In this document: positions 33,661 to 47,900 of the stretch, piece after piece
How positions within the stretch are numbered: position 1 is the stretch's first letter
Layout: each line of letters begins with the position of its first letter
Assembly (NCBI GenBank): GCA_018398575.1
Contig: JAGTXZ010000011.1
Coordinates: 372,001-436,000 of the forward strand
DNA: 64,000 bases
Direction: 5' to 3'
From: Ampelomyces quisqualis
Taxonomy: Eukaryota > Ascomycota > Dothideomycetes > Pleosporales > Phaeosphaeriaceae
Made by a program: the position numbers and the translations under genes
Notes under the pieces: model-generated
Told to the model about the DNA's origin: nothing
What the model saw: the letters and a program-made list of their open reading frames with translations, nothing else
The model's database searches: none

Positions 33661-36600
33661 ATGCGACCAAGATTATTCCAGAGCCCTACCCACTTTATCT
33701 GTCCTCGTTTATTTGTACTAGTGCTACGCGCTAGTGCTCTAGCACAATTAGCTTATAAGCCTTTATAACTACAACCTAACCTTAATATAACTCTTACTTT
33801 ATTAAATTACTAGGCGTATATTGTCTTGCTTGCAAACCCTCTTAGACTTATCTAGCCTAAATACCTATAATACCTCTTACAACAGCTACAGATGCTAGTC
33901 TAGAGCTAGTGCTACTTATAGTAGAGAGTATAGTATAATATTTAAGATCTTACTTAGATAATTCTTTGCTAACATTTTACTATAAGACAGCTATAGTAGT
34001 TATATTAAGCATAGCTTATAACTTATAAGATTTGACTTTTTACTTGTTGTTAGTAGTTAAGGTTAAACTAGTATTATTCTAGAGAGATTTAACAACAGCA
34101 GAACAACGCTAAATAGTTCTAGTATCTACGTTTTATCTGCTACTACATTACTAATAAAAATATTAGCTTTAGATTAAAGTTAGCAGCTACTTGTCTATAA
34201 AACGTATATTTTCTAGAACTATCTAAGTTGCGTCTTAGCTAACTAGCATAGTTAACGTTTAAGACAGAAGCTACAGCTATACGCTATATAAAGGATAACT
34301 ATGCCTACTATATATATACTAGACCTGTTTTAGATTAATTTGTAGTACTAACACTACTCTTAGTACAAAAAGGCAGGATATTTAGAAGTTATTTAAGTTT
34401 CTAAAGAAGCCTTAGTTTATCTAGACATCTTGCAGGGTTTTAACAGTATGTAATTTAGATTTAACCTAGTTGCTACTACACTTACTACTATATAGAATAC
34501 TATATAGCTATTAGAAACTATACTTACACTATTCTTAAAGCCTATAAGCGCTCTAGTGCAACTGCAGAGTTAACTAAGACTTATTTTACTCTTAGCAATA
34601 TTCTACTCTTTTCTTATGTTAGCAAACTAGAGGCAAAGACTATATATATAGGTAGCATCCTAGTTAAGTCTTAGTTAATCTATTAGAATACACTAAATAA
34701 GAAACTACTTAGTAAGTGTATATAGAGGCAACTTAAAGCTAAGGCTAAAGAGAAAAAAGTACTAGACCTTATAGTTAAGGTTAGTAAACTACCTAAAATT
34801 GTCTTAGATGTTTCTAACTTGTTTCCCTAAGAAGCTAGAGTTAATAAGAACAGGTTACTTCTCTATGTCCTTAATAGCCTTAACGTACATAAAGACCTAA
34901 CTTAGTTTAATCTCTATTAATACCTTACTAAAACTTCCTAAACGCTAATGCGTTACTATACTCTATAGGCTAACGTAGTTAACCTTGCAGTAGCTGCACT
35001 AAACTCTACAAAAGTATAGTTTAGAATTATTTTAGACTAGTTAGCGCTAACTATATAAGCCTGCCTAGATATTTATAATAATAATAACTAATACTAATAC
35101 CTTAACCTCTTTAGCTATAAAAACTAGCAGGTAGCTATTAACGTAGCAGACAAGTATAGTAGTACTTAGATCTATCTAAGATGCATTACTAACGTTAACG
35201 TAAGGCAGATAGAATTAAGAATTTAAAATTAATAAAAAAGCGTACTAAGAGAAGTAGCAAGAGAAGTTCTTAGAAGAAGCAAAAGGTTAGCGTATAAGTA
35301 TCTTACTAAAGATTTAACTAGAAAGTATTCTAAACCTACCTTAGGCAGTATAGCTATATAGTATATAGAAATACTTTATTTAACTAGTTCTACTCTATAC
35401 TAAGTGTATATAGTAGTAGTATTAGGTTTAAACTAAGATTACTTTAAAATAAGTATAGGGTAGCAGAGTATATTTACATAAGAGTACCTATACTCTAAGA
35501 TCTAATCTAGTCTTATTTTAGTTGCTATTAAGATTTAACTTAGTCTTATTCTAGTTGCTGTTTACACTATATTTAACGCTAGCCTAGCACTAATATTTAT
35601 TAATATTACTTTCTAATATCCTCTAACTCTACCTAACTACAACCTAACTATAATGTAACTTTACCTTTTACTACTCTTACGCCTGCCTTATTGCTGCTAT
35701 TGCTCTGTTACTGCTATTATTATTCTAGTTGCATCTAAGGCATATCTCCTACTACTTATATTATATCTAAATAATTATAGATTCTTATAATCTGTCTTAG
35801 TCTAGTCTAGTAACGTTAGAGGTATTCTCTCTTAATGCGTAATTATCTGCCTTGTCTACTACTTTACTGCAAGGTGTATTTGTTACTAGCGCAGAACTTT
35901 CTTAGTCTAATTCTACTATTCTTACTTTAGTTTAGCCTAGTAGTGCTGTTGCGTAAGATAACTATAGTATAGTTTTTAAGTTAGTAGAGCTATAACTAGA
36001 AGAAGATCTATCTTAGTCTAATCTAGTAACGTTAGCTCTGTTAACTTCTGTTGTGTAACTACTTACCTTATTTACTGCCTTACTAGAAGGTATATTAGTT
36101 ACTAGCGCAGAACCTTCTTAGTCTAATCTTACTATTTCTGCTCTAGTTTAGCCTAGTAGTGCTGTTGCGCAATACAACTATAGTATAGTTTCTAAGTCTA
36201 TAGAGTTATAAGTTAGAGAAGACGCAGGCAGCGTAAATACTACTAAGACCTATCCTTAGTTACCTATAACTTCTTCTAAGCGCTAGTTCTGTAATATCTT
36301 ACTTAACACCTATATCTACACTAACTTAATTGCAACTCTTACTATACCTTAGTCTTAGAAGATAATGTACACTATAGGTATAGTATTATCTTAGTCTATT
36401 CTTTACTAAATTTGTGTTAGAGTACCTATTAGTAGTATCTTACTTTTTTTACTAAGACTTGTCTAGAAGGCATACTGTTTATACCTACTATAGATTATTC
36501 TAAAGTATATATTCTTAAATATATTTTAGATAGATCTTAGTTAATAGTATTTAGAATCTACTACAAAAGGTCTAGTTTTACTTTAAAGGCATTGTTAATT

Positions 36601-38983
36601 GTATTGCAAACGTAAACATTTATTAACCTAGCTTTAAGCCTAATTACTATAGTAGTATAAAAGTATATACAGAGTTATCTTAGTTAGTTCTTAGACTAAT
36701 AGGCGTTTAGGGTATTACTTGCTTTAGCTTAAGCTCTACTACTTCTAAGCATACTTGCCTCTACTATGCTACTGTAGTATATAGATTAGTCTTAGTTTTG
36801 TCTTAGGTTTACTAACAAGCATTAGTACTAGAATGTAAGATACGTTTACTACTAGTAGTAGAGTAGTAAGACCTTTAATAAAGCTACCTATATATTAGAG
36901 TATATAATGTACAGTTTAAACCTAGTTAGATCTTTGCTAATACTTGCGTAGCGTTCTATAATAGTCTAATATAACGCCTAAACGCTATAGTAGAGAAAAA
37001 GCGCCTGCAGCGCTAGTATTTATTCTAGGGCATAAAAGACTTTAATAAGAATAAGGCTTAGATATATCTTAAGCGTATATCTACAGCACCTAACCTAAAC
37101 TTTATTATTATTCTTAAGGTTATTACTACGCTATTCTTTAAGCCTAAGGCTAATATAGTACTGTCTACTTCTTTTACTAAAAAGCAGAGACCTGTAGATA
37201 TAAGCTACTTAGAACTATTATAGTTAGATCTTTCTAATCCTAACTACAGCTTATATTTAGCCTATCTAGTCTAGGAGATACGCCTAGTGTAGTATTAGAC
37301 AGTATTACTAGATAAGTAAGTATCTTAGATACAACCTAGTTAGGTCCTGCTAACTTAGATAGACGCCTGTTAGCTAGTCTGTTATCTTACTAGTAACTAA
37401 CAATTACAGCGTACGTGTTCTATAGACTTATCTTAGTGTAGTCTTTGCTAATATACACGCACAGAAAGTACTTAGTAAGAAGACTAGAGATACTGTAGGC
37501 TTTAAGGAAGTGCGTTATAAGTAATGCTACTCTATCTAGAGTAAGCACTAAAATACTCTTAAATAAGTCTTAACTAATGTATAATTTAGCGTATTCTAAT
37601 ATCTTTAGCTTTCTACTTACTATATGCTTTCTTATCTTACTTCTTAATTGTAACGCAGTAGCTTAGGCAAAGGTAGTTATAAAGACTAGGTAAGCTAGGT
37701 TCTAGACGCGTCTTAGATACATCTCTAACCTCTTTATAGTTTAAAGAAGAAGTAAATTAGACTTGCTAGTAGCCTAAGGTATAGATTAATCTTAGTTAAA
37801 TCTTAGTTACGTAGGAAGGTAGGCTTGCAAATAGAGTATAGCTATATTACTATATAGTGTAGAGTACGTGCCTCTATAGCAGATATAACCTAGACTAATC
37901 TTATCTCTATAGTGTTAAGGCACTTTGCTACAGCTAGGATATAACTAAGATAACTCTTTAAGCTATAAAAACAGTGCTATTTTTACTTAGATTTACATAG
38001 GCTACTAATTGTATTAAAGTTAGACAAGTAGGTAGAGCTTCTTTTTACTTTAACTATAACTTAACTTTAACCTTATTGTTGCACCTGTGTTATTACGTTG
38101 CAAGGTAGATACGTTCTAGAGAAATCCTGCTAACTAGATAGTTAGCTAAGTTGTCTCTCTTACCTACTTGTCTATACTACTTAATATTTTAAAATTAACT
38201 TAGTTATATCTGTAATAGTGCGCGCTGCTATAGCTAACGCTAGGAACAAAGGAGTTCCTTTATAGGTTAACAACGTTATAAGTACAAATAATCCTAGAAG
38301 GATCTAGGCTAATATTTATTGTAGTATAGGTATTGTTAATATATCTAGCACTAGTCTTAGCCTATAGAAAGTAGCTTTTTACTTATTGTTTGTGTTAAAT
38401 ATATATACAGAAAACTCTAAGATAATTCTAACTTTAGCAGGATAATAAGTCTTATACGTTCTAGTATTTGCAATTAATCTGTTATTATATTACTAACGTT
38501 AATATTAGAGATAAAGGCGCGTAGCCAGAGCATTGCTTTCTTAATATAAAGTTCTAGAGCCTATTCTAAGACTAATCTAAACGTATTTGTAGGTTACGTT
38601 TAATAGCAAAGTTGCTGCTGTCTGCTATATAAGAGAAAAGCATAGTAATAGTATTTGTGCTAGAACTATCTTAGGCTGTTCTGCAAATACTAACAGGAGT
38701 GTAGTATAGCAACGCAGGCTACAAAGAGGTTAAGCAGGTCTCTAGCAATACACTAGTTTACCTAAATACTATAGTAGGCCTTAGTAGTATAGTTGTCTAC
38801 GTAACTCCAATTAATTTCTGCTAATAATAACTTAGACTACTATTCTGCAGTTGCAAAACAAACCTATTTAATATTAAAATCTTATTGTTCTAGCAGCACT
38901 ACAGAATTAACTACAACTAATCTAGGCCTTACTAGCCTCTTACTACCTCTCTGTCTAAGCAAATAAGAAGCTAAAGCTATAAC
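33661..38983. other. RIP-degraded island segment with recurring ~30-bp motif
   Basis: Very AT-rich, TpA-rich, no open frames. A degenerate motif of the form AGAAYTATCTTAG followed by WCWAATCTTAGCTAAC recurs every 100-200 bp. Clear copies are near 34215-34243, 36004-36035, 37424-37452 and 38662-38694. A 217-bp tandem duplication lies at 35794-36226. Around 37085-37220 a plus-strand stretch is open for about 45 codons (LKVITTLFFKPKANIV) without recognisable similarity. Confidence 0.6.
35794..36226 (+). repeat. tandem duplication, ~217-bp unit
   Basis: Unit 1 starts at about 35794 and unit 2 at about 36011. Both begin CTTAGTCTARTCTAGTAACG and share GTTACTAGCGCAGAAC and the TTTAGCCTAGTAGTGCTGTT segments in the same order. 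Differences are mostly transitions. Confidence 0.75.
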
Positions 38984-39776
38984 GTTAGGAAAATTCAAGA
39001 TTGATCTGATCGGCCCGATTGCTGCGACCCGCGGCGGCCCGACAGCGATACTGTCTACTAGACAATTCGCTAAAGTTGCCCCACTCACTTCTGGTCGCTA
39101 GTGTCGCTAGTGTCGCTAATGTCGCCAATTTTACTCACGTGACTGTATTGCTGTATTTTCATGATTACGTAAGTAACCTAAAAATACAAAATATGGAGCG
39201 GAATTCCCTCTTTAAAATGCACTATTTAGATTTTTTTTAGCTACTCTAGTTATTAAGATATAGCGCGTTGAAGTTATAAACTTTTTTAAAAAAACTTTAA
39301 AGTACGTTTAACACAGTAGATCTCCACGCCCACACTATAATATATTAAAGTAAAATAGTTCTAAAGTAAAATCTACACTTTAGTTACTATTTCTTTAAAA
39401 AAAAATATAATATATTATCTAGTTAAAGTGCTAGAGCTTTAGCGAAAACAAGCCTTGGCAAAGAACATTAAAAAGTTACAAACTTCACTGCCGTGCATCT
39501 TAGCAACTAGAGCAGCTATAAAAATTCTGAATAGTGCGTTTTAAAGAGGGAATTAAGCTCTATATTTTAGGTTTTTAGAATAATTACGTAATCGCGCGGG
39601 TGGGGCAGGTGGGTCCAGTAGATCAGGTGGATCAATTTGGGCGTTTTTGTCTAATTAGGCAGCCAGAACAAATAGGGGTAGCTAGGCACTGTAGACTACG
39701 GTCGAAAACTGTCTGGTCGACTGTTCCAACAATGTTGCCAATGTCGCGGATGTTGCTAACGTTGTGTTTTCCTAAC
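38984..39776. mobile_element. hairpin (foldback) DNA element, copy 1
   Basis: 793 bp starting GTTAGGAAAA and ending TTTTCCTAAC. Subterminal arms 39163-~39300 and ~39445-39593 are inverted repeats of each other (GATTACGTAA against TTACGTAATC, then matching stretches). Unlike its surroundings it keeps CpG-rich parts (GCGACCCGCGGCGGCCCGAC). No coding capacity. Probably a non-autonomous transposon that arrived after the surrounding DNA was mutated. No target duplication was found. Confidence 0.7.
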
Positions 39777-41112
39777 AAAGTACTTAGAACTGTTTTAGAT
39801 AGTTTTTTGCTAAACTACTAGGTGGCTTTAAACTATTATAAGGAGATGTTAAAAAAAGAAGAGAGGAAACTAAGAGGTAGAGCAGCAAAACTAAGAAATA
39901 AAGAATTATCTAAGACAGAGTAAGAGAGTATAGAAAAGAAGCTAAGGGTTAGGAAGATAAAGCCAAAACATAACAACACGCCTAAAGGAACGCCTAAAGT
40001 AACGCCAGATAATAGAGGGAATACGTTAACAGACTAAAAGCTATCTAAGACAAGGCTAAAGAGCGCGCAAAACGCTAGTATAGCATAAGATTGTATAGAC
40101 TATAATATACAAATATAGAAGTTATCTTATATAAGTATTCTAGATTAAACTTAGACGTATCTAATAATTAGAAAACAGTTAACTAGCTTTAATATAAATA
40201 ATAACCTGTATCTTGTATTAAATAAGGATGTTAGTAGAATTGCACTTAAATAATTCTCTGCTAATTGTTTATAGTCTACTCTAAACGCTAAAGCGTTTCT
40301 ATACTATATAGGTAAATAGAGCAACCTGTGCATAGAATGCGTAGAAAGTAACTAAGGTTTATGTTAGATCTATCTAGGTCTTATCTTTGCTAACTATTGT
40401 AGTATACCTAAACATTATAGAAGATAAAACTATATACTACTACGCTAGTTTGTTTAGGCTAGAGACTTAGTAGCAAGCGCATAAAGCAGAGTAGAGGCAG
40501 TAAGTTTTTTTAAGATTTGTCTTAAATATATCTTTAGCACTAACTCTTATAGTATCTAGATAGAGGTAGAGAATAAAGTAGAGGAGAAAAGGTACGTCTG
40601 TCTAGGATTTATCTTTAATTAATCCTAGGCGCTAACTCTTATAGTATTAACCTTAGTAGCGCAGTATTACAATTAAAGAGGAGCTGCAGTACTTGTATAT
40701 ATAGTACTAAAAAGAAACAAAAGTAGGCTAGCTTAAGCAGCCTATACAGCGTAGAAGAAGAAGTCTAATTAGAATTATTCCTAGATATATCTAGAGGGTA
40801 GAGTAGTTAGGTTACTACATAGCTTTATACTATAATTCTACTTGTTTTAGGCGCTAGGGGTTAGAACAGGAGTAGCTAAATAAGAACTGTCTAAGTTATA
40901 TTCTTGTGCGTAATGTTCTTTACTTAATTTCTTAGCGTTAGAATAAGCTACTAGGCTTACATTATTAGTTGTAGCTTTAATCCTTAACTATCTCTACCTA
41001 GTTTTAACCTTAACGCACCTAGCTCTTAACTCTACTACAACTTAGATCTTTCTAAAACTAATCTAGCTGTGCTATAGACAGTTTAATTCTAACCTGCGCC
41101 TTAGAGGACATT
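39777..41112. other. RIP-degraded island segment between the two hairpin elements
   Basis: At 39838-40090 one plus-strand frame is Lys/Glu-rich with only two stops (EMLKKEERKLRGRAAKLRNK, then KKLRVRKIKPKHNNTPKG). This looks like a decayed coding stretch, perhaps a coiled-coil or nuclear basic region. The recurring motif is present, for example at 40513-40544. Confidence 0.45.
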
Positions 41113-41954
41113 GTTAGGAAAATTTAAGATTAATCTAATCGGCCTAATTGCTGCGACCCGCGGCGGCCCAACAGCGATACTGTCTACTAGACAATTTGCC
41201 AAAGTCGCCCTACTTACTTCTGGTCGCTAGCGACCTGACAGCAACCTGACAGCGACCTGACAGAGTCGCTAGATCTAACAGAGTCGCTAGTGTCGCTAAT
41301 GTCGCCAATTTTACTCACGTGACTGTATTGCTGTATTTTTATGATTACGTAAGTAACCTAAAAATACAAAATATAGAGCAGAATTCCCTCTTTAAAATGC
41401 ACTATTTAGAATTTTTGTAGCTGCTCTAGTTATTGAGATATAGCGCGTTGAAGTTATAAACTTTTTTAAAAAAACTTTAAGTATGTTTAACACAATAGAT
41501 CTACGCACCCCCTGTATAATATACTATAATAAAATGTCCTAAAGTAAAATCTGCACTTTAGTTACTATTTCTTTAATAAAAAATATAATATATTATCTAG
41601 TTAAAGTGCTAGAGCTTTAGCGAAAACAAGCCTTGGCAAAGAACTTTAAAACTCTACAAACTTCACTGCCTTGCATCTTAACAACGAGAGCAGCTATAAG
41701 AAATCTAAAAAGTACGTTTTAAAGAGAAAATCAAGCTCTATATTTTTAGTTTTTAGGATAATGACGTAATGGCGCGGGTGGGGCAGGTGGGTCCAGTAGA
41801 TCAGGCAGATTAATTTGAGCGTTTTAGTCTAATTAGGCGGCCAGAACAAATAGGGAACCCTAGGGACAGTTGAGTACAGTCGAGAACCGTCTGGTCGACT
41901 GTTCTAACAGTGTCGCTAATGTCGCGGATGTCGCTAACGTTGTATTTTCCTAAC
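41113..41954. mobile_element. hairpin (foldback) DNA element, copy 2
   Basis: 842 bp, same ends (GTTAGGAAAA / TTTTCCTAAC) and same internal order as 38984-39776, with clear overall similarity. It is longer because of an internal 11-bp tandem repeat and has more C-to-T changes (for example CGGCCTAATT against CGGCCCGATT). No coding capacity and no target duplication seen. Confidence 0.7.
41231..41309 (+). repeat. short tandem repeats inside hairpin copy 2
   Basis: Three 11-bp units CGACCTGACAG (41231-41241, 41242-41252, 41253-41263; one base differs in the second), followed by several GTCGCTAG units. Copy 1 has only the GTCGCTAG-type units. Confidence 0.85.
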
Positions 41955-44900
41955 GATAACGCGTAATAAGGCGTCTAGCCTACTTCTTAGTAATCTGCGT
42001 TCTCTTAGATATACTAATACTCCTACTGCTAGCGTAGAACTATTCTAGACAAATCTCTTATTTAATTGTAGTTGTTTCCCCTTTAACCTTGTTAGTAGTA
42101 GCGTAGAATTATCTTAGACTAATCTGTTTAGTGCCTAGTCTTCTATTAATCTATTCTCTAATAAAGCGTTTAAGCCTAAGTTAACATCTAGCTACTATGT
42201 AAGCTTAACTAGGTTTAATCTTAGTTCTAGTAACTCCTGTTTAACACACCCTAGTAGTCTAGCTAGGTCTATACCTAATATAACTAGGATTAATCTAAGT
42301 TGTAGAAGTAAGGGCAGATTAGACTTAGATAAAACTAATAATAATCTTATCTAGAATGCGCTATTAAAGAGAAAAGTTATACTTAACAATTAGGTTAGCT
42401 AGAATCTAATTTAGATTTATCTACAACAGCTAAATCTTCTTAGCCTAACTATAAGACGTATAAAGCTATAAAGCTTTACCTAGTTAGTCTGCTATACATA
42501 TTGCTAGTATATGCAGTATAGATCTGTCTAGGTTTAATCCTAATACACACAGAATAATAAGAATAAGATATTTGTTATTATTAAAAGTGTTATATATTGT
42601 AACGCTAATGTTAATATTAGTGTTAGACTATCCTGCTGCTGCAAAAAGAAGGTGCGTATCCTAAATTAGACTTAGATAGATTTTAGCTAATAGTGTTAGT
42701 AGAAGGTCTTTAACTTAACATTTACAGTATTAAAGTATATTAAGAACGTGCATAGAGCTGCTATAAGGAAGAACTATCTAAGACAAATCTTACGTACTAA
42801 TATATTGTAGTACACAAAAGCTAGCTATAAAATCTATTGCTAACAAGATAGTTAGACTAGGCAGTGTAAAATAGAGTTTCTTAAGAGTAAGTGTAAGCCT
42901 AAAAACACTCTTAGATTTGTCTTTGCTAACGTTATTAGCATTCTATGCTACTATTCTTACTTGTAATAATGTAATAACTAACTACACATATATAAAGGCG
43001 TAGTGCTAGGTGTAGGTTAAACGCAACCTAGGCATAGACCTGTCTTAGAGTAATCTATCTAACTCTGTGCCTACTAACTACTATAAGATTAACATACTAA
43101 GTATCTTTATACTTTACTAGCTGCTTAATAATTATTATATAAAAAAGAAGTATAAGAAGCTAGTATAATATAGATATATCTTAGTTAGGTCTAAGCTAAC
43201 TCTGTAGCAGGCTAATAAAGCTTTAGAGTCCCTTAAGCCTAAGAAGGGCAAGATAGCTATACTAACTAATAAACATAGTGTATATATACAGATCTATCTA
43301 CGTTAGGTCTTAGCTAATATTATTTTAGGGATGCGCTATTAAGCTTGCTTAAGCTACAGCTCTTAGCAGCTTCTTAGCTAAGAAATATAAAAACTATAGT
43401 AATCTTAACACTAGTAAGTTTACTATAAAACCTACTTAGATATATCCTGTCTAATATACGCAGAATGCTCTAACTTTATAGTAGACTATAGAACTAGCCT
43501 AGAAGAACGTTACCTTATTGTTAATTTTTACATAGTAGAGTCTATTAAAGTAGTACAGGACTATATAGATAGAGTATACGTATATATTAGATAGTTCTAA
43601 GTTAAATCTTAACTAACTTATGTAGCGCAACGCGCAAGGTAACAAAGGTAGCTAAGAAAGCTAGTAAGAGCACGTAGCGTATAAATAGAGTACTACTATA
43701 AGAAAGTATCTAGGTTCTATTTAGGCAGGTAAGTTAGGCTTTCTTTCTATTTTCTTAATTATATGCAAGCAGGTCCTGTAACAATAGGGCAATAGGTTCT
43801 AGAACAACAAGTCTTATAGACGTATATAAGACTATTCCCTAACGTTTAGATATATATTCTGAGTATAAAAAAGAATTATATAATTTATCTTAAATACCTT
43901 TGTAATATAACTACATAACTGCACTATTAAATCTGGAAGTGCAGTGCTATATAACAATCTAAGTTTATTTCTAACAAGAGGCACTCTATACTATAGGTTA
44001 GTAATACTAAAAATATTATTAAATAGTAATATACTGCGCCTAGCCCTATAACAAGCTTAATAGAAGGTCTCTTTAATGCGTAGTATATCTTACGCCTTGC
44101 GTATATTAGGCTTCTATAATAAGATTAGTTTTAGTATAATCTAGAGATATAATAGTATGTTTATACACTAGAACTAATATAGTAAAGTAGTGTTAGGCAA
44201 GTATTATAATATATATCTGCTATTAGCAAGGTAGCTAAGGCTAGTCTAGGACTGTTCTTGCTTACTGCAGCTAACATAGCTGTAGTACTACTTTTAGCTA
44301 TTAGCAAAGTAGCTAAGGCTAGTCTAAGACTATTCTTGCTTACTGTAGCTAACGCACTCTCTACATAGACCCCTGTCTCTGTAAGCATAATAGTAAGGGG
44401 TTCTTGTACGCACTTCTATATACCTATATTAGTACTAAGAATAAACTTAGATAGGTCTAACATCTTTATAGTTACATCCTCTATTAGCTTGTCTAAGTAG
44501 CTATAAACTAGAGAAGTCTATAACGTTAGCGTAACAGAATAATCTTAAACTTAACTTAAAGCGTTACTATAATATTATTAATATTCTTCTATTTGTTATT
44601 TATTATACCTTAGGCGTCTGCTTAAGACTTGTCTTAGTATGCTCCTAAATCTGCACTACTGCTGCTAGCGTTATTATTATTAGCGTTACTACTGTTATAC
44701 TCTATTTTAGAAGACCTGCTGTAATTAACTAAGTTACTTGTAATCTAAGACTGTATCTAAGTCTTATCTAACTTGTACTCTCTTCTACTACTATTTGTAT
44801 TATATAGTTCTGTTTTAGTAGAAAGTCTTAACTTAGATAAGTCTTAGGACAGTGCCTCTGTAGACACGCAAATAGACTAGTTGTGTAGAAATATAACTAG

Positions 44901-47900
44901 AGGCAGGTAACTAGGATTATAGTACTCTTTATAGATAGCGTTGTTAACGTCTATAATGCAGGCCTAATACTCTGTAGAAATTAAACTTAGAGTATTCTAG
45001 TACTTTAAGGCAGTACTTACTGTTAAGTTGTAGCGTCTGTATTAAACTAGTTTAACTTTAGATCTGTTTTCTAAGTACTATGCCCTAGGCTACTTAGAAT
45101 TAACTAGGTTGCTACTACAGAATAACGTACGTGTTGCTTTTGCATGTAGCAAACACAAGCACTATTAGATAAAAAAGGAGCCTAAAGAAAACTATTAGTA
45201 TATAGAATAGTCTAAGTTAGATCTAAGTAGCGTATAAATATAGGGTATAACTTAGGGCGTTAACTAGGCTTATAGATATTAATATTAACGTTACAGTATA
45301 GCTGCCCTTTTACACTCTAATATACTCTTCTTATAGAATCTTATAATATATTACTCTAGAATACTCTAGGTTAAAACTAAAGCAAACCTAGTGTAGAAAC
45401 AGAAAGCCCTTAGGTTGCATAGCAGCTTACTTATACCTTGTATAGCTAGGCTTCTATAGTTAGCATAGAATAATCTAAAATTATACTACAAAAATGTATA
45501 GAGTTATTAAGTTTAATAATATAATAGGAGGACATAGTAAGCGTAGATCTGTTGCAGTTATGTCTAAAGTTAAAGTAGAGTTTAAGTTGTGTTATAGAAA
45601 AAAGAAGGTTTAGTTTTAAGCAAGTAAAGAGTAATATAATTATATTTTATGCTAAGCTACTAAGGTTAGCCTATACTTGCTAGGTACAGCACAATATCTA
45701 ACTAAGATAGATCTAGGTTATATACTAGACTCTCTTAGGTAACTATTTACATTAAATAATGTAGTAGATAACTGCTAGACTAGTCTAAAAGCCTTCTCTG
45801 CAATCTCTACTTCTTTACGCCTTAATTAGGCTACTTAGGCGCGTAACTCTAGTGCTTCTGCTATAAGAGAAGAAGCTACTATGTTAGCAACTAAATATAC
45901 TACCTAGTTAAAAGCGTTCTTAGATACTTATTAATATAGAGACTGTAATATATTGCGTAGAGTTTGTAGTCCTAAAGTAGAGGGTAGTAAAGGAAAACTA
46001 TACTTGTTAGTATTATTGTACGTAATATAAGATGCGTCTAGGTTTACTCTATGCTTTAACTGCAAAGGTATGCTTTTGCTTTTTTAATATTAATATTTGC
46101 GTATAATATAGTGCTATAAGAGTAGATTAGTATAGCATAATATAGTCTTAGTTGCTTCCTACTTGTACTTCTACTTACTTTAACTACGTAAGGCAACTGT
46201 ACTCTTTAATTAACTATAAGAAGTAGTCTAAGACTATTTCTAGGAAATACTAGGCGAGGACTAAATTGCTCTACTTAACAAAACTATAAGAGATAGAGCT
46301 TAGGTAGTGCTCTTGTGCTTACAGCTAAGTTAGGCTATTTCTTTATTATCTAAGAAGAGACTAGAACTAATCTTAGTCTCCTGCCTCTTTTGTTCTGCCT
46401 ATTGTTTTCTCCTCCTAGCTGTGTTGTAAGCTTAATAGTAAACTAAGAATAGTCTTAGAACGTACTAGTTATAACTTAATAGCGCAAGAGTTAATTGCTT
46501 ATAGACGTTTAGCTATACTGCAACATAACTCTATAATTATTATACACCTAAAAGGTATCTCTGTCTCTGCAGTTAAGTATCTTAGACCTATTTTAGTTTA
46601 GTTCTGTATAGTTAACCTAAGTACTAACCTATATACGCCTTAATAGCTTCTAGAAGTAATATATTTTTTCTCTAAGCGTTAGAGCAAAAGTTATTTTATT
46701 CCCCTGCGTTTATATCCTGCTTCTAACAGCTAAGCTATATTTTTAGATCTATCCTAAACATAGCTAGGCAAAGTCTAAGGGTATATAGACTCCTTTTGTT
46801 TTTAGTCTATGTAGCAACCTTGCTTAATAGAAACAGATCTATAGTTATAAGTATAGATTAGTCTAAGACTAGGCTATATATACTTATAATTACTTTAATA
46901 TAGCTATTAAACTTGTCTTGTGTACAACACGTTGTTATAGACTCTAATAGCTAATTTAGCCTGTCCTAGTTCTATAAATAATTCTAAGTTATTTCTATAA
47001 TACTCTGCATAAAGTATATACAATAGAATATAACTATGTTAGAAACTTGCTACTACTAGAGATAGTGCTGCTTGTCCTTAAAGACACTTAGATACTTTCT
47101 TAAACCTACTCTTTATATAAATATACAGAGATAATTCTAGACTTATAATATACCTGCAAGCTGTTTTTTGTATATGTCTAATATAACAACTATTATCCTA
47201 GAGTTATAGAGATACTTCTATTATAGTCTAAGATTATTCTCTTCTATAACTTAGAAGAGGCAGGTAAATAACTCCTAGTATATTTTAGTAGTGTCTTAAT
47301 TAATAAAAGTGCGTGCAAACGTGTAAACTGCAAAACAGGTTAGAATACAACTAAGATACTCTAGGAACATATGTTTATCTAGACTATAGAGATACGTAGT
47401 AAACGTAACCTCTTAGATAGAGCTTTAGTAAACGCGTTAAAAGCTTATATTAATAACAAGCTAAGGGGCTAGATTAACCTAGAACAGTCTTAGTTAATAA
47501 TAAAAAAACAGTATTACTAGGAGATTTAGCCTGTTATAATAAAAGTATTTAATATACTAAGGCAGTTAGCACAGCTAACAATTAGGACAAGACTAAGACA
47601 ACGCATAGGATTAGGGCAATAACGCTTAAGCTTATACTTTATCTTAACCCTGTTAATGTAAGTACTAGCTAGATATGTATACAGGCGCTTCTTGCAGATA
47701 ATTAACTATATTCTGTAATAGTTGTTTAACAACAGATGCAACTCTCTAATTAATTTAAGTCTGTTTCTATTAAGATAGCTGTAAAGTTAAGGATTCTGCA
47801 AAAAGGTTGCTTATAACAAGTTAGTAAAGAATAGACAAAGACTATTCTAATTCTATACTTATTAACAACCTAGGGTCCTAGATGTCTTGTATAATTGTAG

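Noticed and set aside
44161..44388. 75-codon minus-strand frame in the AT-rich island
   Set aside because: Created by a 78-bp tandem duplication whose period is a multiple of three; no domain.
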